Of a stretch of 5,307 bases of DNA, positions 3,889 to 5,307 are shown piece after piece. The notes below the pieces were generated by a model. It saw only the letters and a list, made by a program, of their open reading frames with translations, had not been told where the DNA came from and did no database searches. The DNA is from an uncultured Desulfovibrio sp. (lineage in GTDB: Bacteria > Desulfobacterota > Desulfovibrionia > Desulfovibrionales > Desulfovibrionaceae). How positions within the stretch are numbered: position 1 is the first letter of the stretch; every line of letters starts with the position of its first letter. The position numbers were made by a program, and so were the translations under genes. The stretch spans positions 1 through 5,307 of the forward strand of contig URTO01000160.1 in the NCBI GenBank assembly GCA_900550745.1, given 5' to 3'.

Positions 3889-5178
3889 ATGGAACTTGTC
3901 GTTTTTCTGGTCAGCCTGTTCGGCTTCCTTGCGTTGGGTATTCCGATCGCCATCGTGCTTGTCCTGTGCTCTATGGTTTTGATGTATTACGGCGGCATGT
4001 GGGACAGCATGTTCGTCATGATCATCCCTCAGTCCATGTTGGACGGCGCGAACAACTACCCGCTGATGGCCATTCCCTTCTTCGTGTTCGCCGGTGAAAT
4101 CATGACCGAAGGCGGCCTGTCGAAACGGGTGGTCAAGCTGGCGCAGCTCATCATCGGCCGCGTCCGCGGCGGCCTCGGCTACGCCGCCATCGTGTCCAGC
4201 GTGATCTTTGCGGGCTTGATGGGCAGCTCCGTGGGCGAAGCCGCGGCCCTCGGCAGCCTGCTCCTGCCCATGATGGCGCAGGCCGGCTATAAGCCCGGAC
4301 GCGCGGGCGGCGTCATCGCCTCCGGCGCCATCCTTGGGCCCATCATTCCCCCAAGCACGAACTTCATTCTGCTTGGCGCGACCGTGGGCCTGTCCATCAC
4401 CAAGCTGTTCATGATCGGCCTGGTTCCCGGCCTGCTCATCGGCCTCTGCCTGATGGTCACGTGGTTCTTCATTGTCCGCATCGACGGATATAAGGAAAAG
4501 ATCGAATTCAAGAAGGGCGAAGCCCCAAAGATCGTCCGGGACGCCATGCCCGCCTTCATGATGCCCGTGCTGCTGCTCGGCGGCATCCGGTTCGGCGTCT
4601 TCACCCCCACGGAAGGCGGCGCGTTTGCCTGTGTGTATGCCATCGCCGTGTGTACCCTGTATTACCGTGAGCTGACCTTTAAGGGCCTGCTTGCCGTGAG
4701 CGCCCGCGCAGCGCGCACCACGTCCGTCGTCATGCTGATCGTGGCCACGGCCACGGCGGTGGGCTGGTTCATCACTTCGGCGCAAATCCCCATGCAGGTG
4801 GCGGAACTCTTCCAGCCGCTGGTGGATTCCCCGATCCTCCTGCTGCTCGCGATCAACGTCTTCCTGTTCCTTGCGGGCATGGTGATGGACTTGACGCCGA
4901 ACGTGCTGATCTTCGCGCCGGTGTTCTATCCCCTGATCCAGCAGGCGGGCATCGATCCGTACTTCTTCGGGCTGCTGTTCATCCTGAACCTCGGCATCGG
5001 CGTCATCACGCCGCCCGTAGGTACGGTGCTCTATGTGGTCTGCGGCATCGGGAACATCAAGATCGGCAATCTGGTGCGGAACATGGCCCCCTTCCTCATC
5101 GTGGAAGTGCTGGTGTTGTTCCTGCTCCTGTTCTTCCCCTCGCTGTCTCTGGAACCCATGAAGTTCCTCATGAAGTAG
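3889..5178 (+). CDS. dctM: TRAP transporter large membrane subunit (DctM family)
   Basis: The 429-residue polytopic protein forms the transport path and couples solute uptake to a sodium gradient, as in SiaM of Haemophilus and Photobacterium. Full family length and landmark order are present: NNYPLMAIPFFVFAGEIM (55-72), then RGGLGYAAIVSSVIFAGLMG (93-112) with SSVGEAAALGSLLLPMM (113-129), and the re-entrant-type segment GAILGPIIPPSTNFILLG (146-163). The second structural repeat has FGVFTPTEGGAFACVYA (235-251), MDLTPNVLIFAPVFYPL (333-349) and LGIGVITPPVGTVLYVV (368-384). The paired IIPPS and ITPPVG segments correspond to the two hairpins near the sodium sites in the known structures. No cytoplasmic fusion or truncation is seen. 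The gene follows dctQ by 10 bases and is closed by a strong terminator, making it the last gene of the operon. Confidence 0.96.
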   Translation: MELVVFLVSLFGFLALGIPIAIVLVLCSMVLMYYGGMWDSMFVMIIPQSMLDGANNYPLMAIPFFVFAGEIMTEGGLSKRVVKLAQLIIGRVRGGLGYAAIVSSVIFAGLMGSSVGEAAALGSLLLPMMAQAGYKPGRAGGVIASGAILGPIIPPSTNFILLGATVGLSITKLFMIGLVPGLLIGLCLMVTWFFIVRIDGYKEKIEFKKGEAPKIVRDAMPAFMMPVLLLGGIRFGVFTPTEGGAFACVYAIAVCTLYYRELTFKGLLAVSARAARTTSVVMLIVATATAVGWFITSAQIPMQVAELFQPLVDSPILLLLAINVFLFLAGMVMDLTPNVLIFAPVFYPLIQQAGIDPYFFGLLFILNLGIGVITPPVGTVLYVVCGIGNIKIGNLVRNMAPFLIVEVLVLFLLLFFPSLSLEPMKFLMK

Positions 5179-5200
5179 CACGGGGAAAACGTGCCGTTGA

Positions 5201-5230
5201 AAGGGTGGGCTTGCGGGCCTGCCCTTTTTT
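5201..5230 (+). terminator. Intrinsic terminator of the TRAP operon
   Basis: AAGGGTGGGCT (5201-5211) pairs with the segment 5216-5226 (G-C core plus three G-U pairs) around a four-base TGCG loop. The T-tract is at 5225-5230. It lies 22 bases after the dctM stop. A small 5-bp hairpin, GCACG/CGTGC (5178-5194), starts on the last base of the stop codon and may add to the 3' structure. Confidence 0.85.
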
Positions 5231-5307
5231 GCGTTCGGTAGTGGGGCAGTGCGGTTCGCTTATTGCAAAGGTTTTGTATGTAAAGCAAGGTACTAATAAG
5301 CAGTTTG

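Noticed and set aside
3853..5181. Long minus-strand open frame of 442 codons opposite dctM
   Set aside because: It is the antisense shadow of dctM, with a His/Asp/Glu/Gln-rich translation typical of reverse frames in GC-rich membrane-protein genes, and no domain is recognisable.
5231..5307. Right edge as a possible promoter or new gene start
   Set aside because: The sequence becomes AT-richer with TACTAAT-like boxes, but no -35 element sits at a workable spacing and no convincing start codon with ribosome site is visible before the window ends.

Overview
The window looks like a chromosomal segment of a GC-rich, anaerobic Gram-negative bacterium. The style of the TRAP transporter, the membrane polyferredoxin and the codon choice would fit a Desulfovibrionaceae member such as Bilophila or Desulfovibrio. 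That placement is inference from gene style, because no marker gene is present.

Layout. Two genes on the minus strand fill the left third: a 140-residue cytoplasmic protein I cannot assign to a family (37-459), preceded in its own reading direction by a five-helix membrane polyferredoxin of the NapH/MauN/YccM type (628-1596). A 598-base non-coding stretch (1597-2194) separates these from a plus-strand operon transcribed in the opposite direction. That operon is a complete three-gene TRAP (tripartite ATP-independent periplasmic) transporter: the secreted substrate-binding protein (dctP, 2195-3202), the small membrane subunit (dctQ, 3306-3878) and the large membrane subunit (dctM, 3889-5178). 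A strong intrinsic terminator follows dctM at 5201-5230. A second terminator-like hairpin lies between dctP and dctQ, followed at once by another stable hairpin.

How it works together. DctP should capture a small, probably carboxylate-bearing, solute in the periplasm and hand it to the DctQ-DctM membrane complex, which imports it with a sodium gradient. The substrate cannot be read from the sequence, and no catabolic gene is linked within the window. The hairpin after dctP suggests that the binding protein is made in excess over the membrane subunits. The polyferredoxin probably passes electrons across or along the membrane, but its usual partners are not in view. Nothing ties it functionally to the transporter beyond divergent orientation.

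I see no tRNA, rRNA, CRISPR array, insertion sequence or defence system. The window mostly holds recognised gene families. The points that merit a second look are regulatory (tandem hairpins, palindromes at possible promoters, a long leader with a possible small ORF), the acidic N-terminal extension of DctQ, a non-canonical binding-pocket motif in DctP, and the unassigned 140-residue protein.
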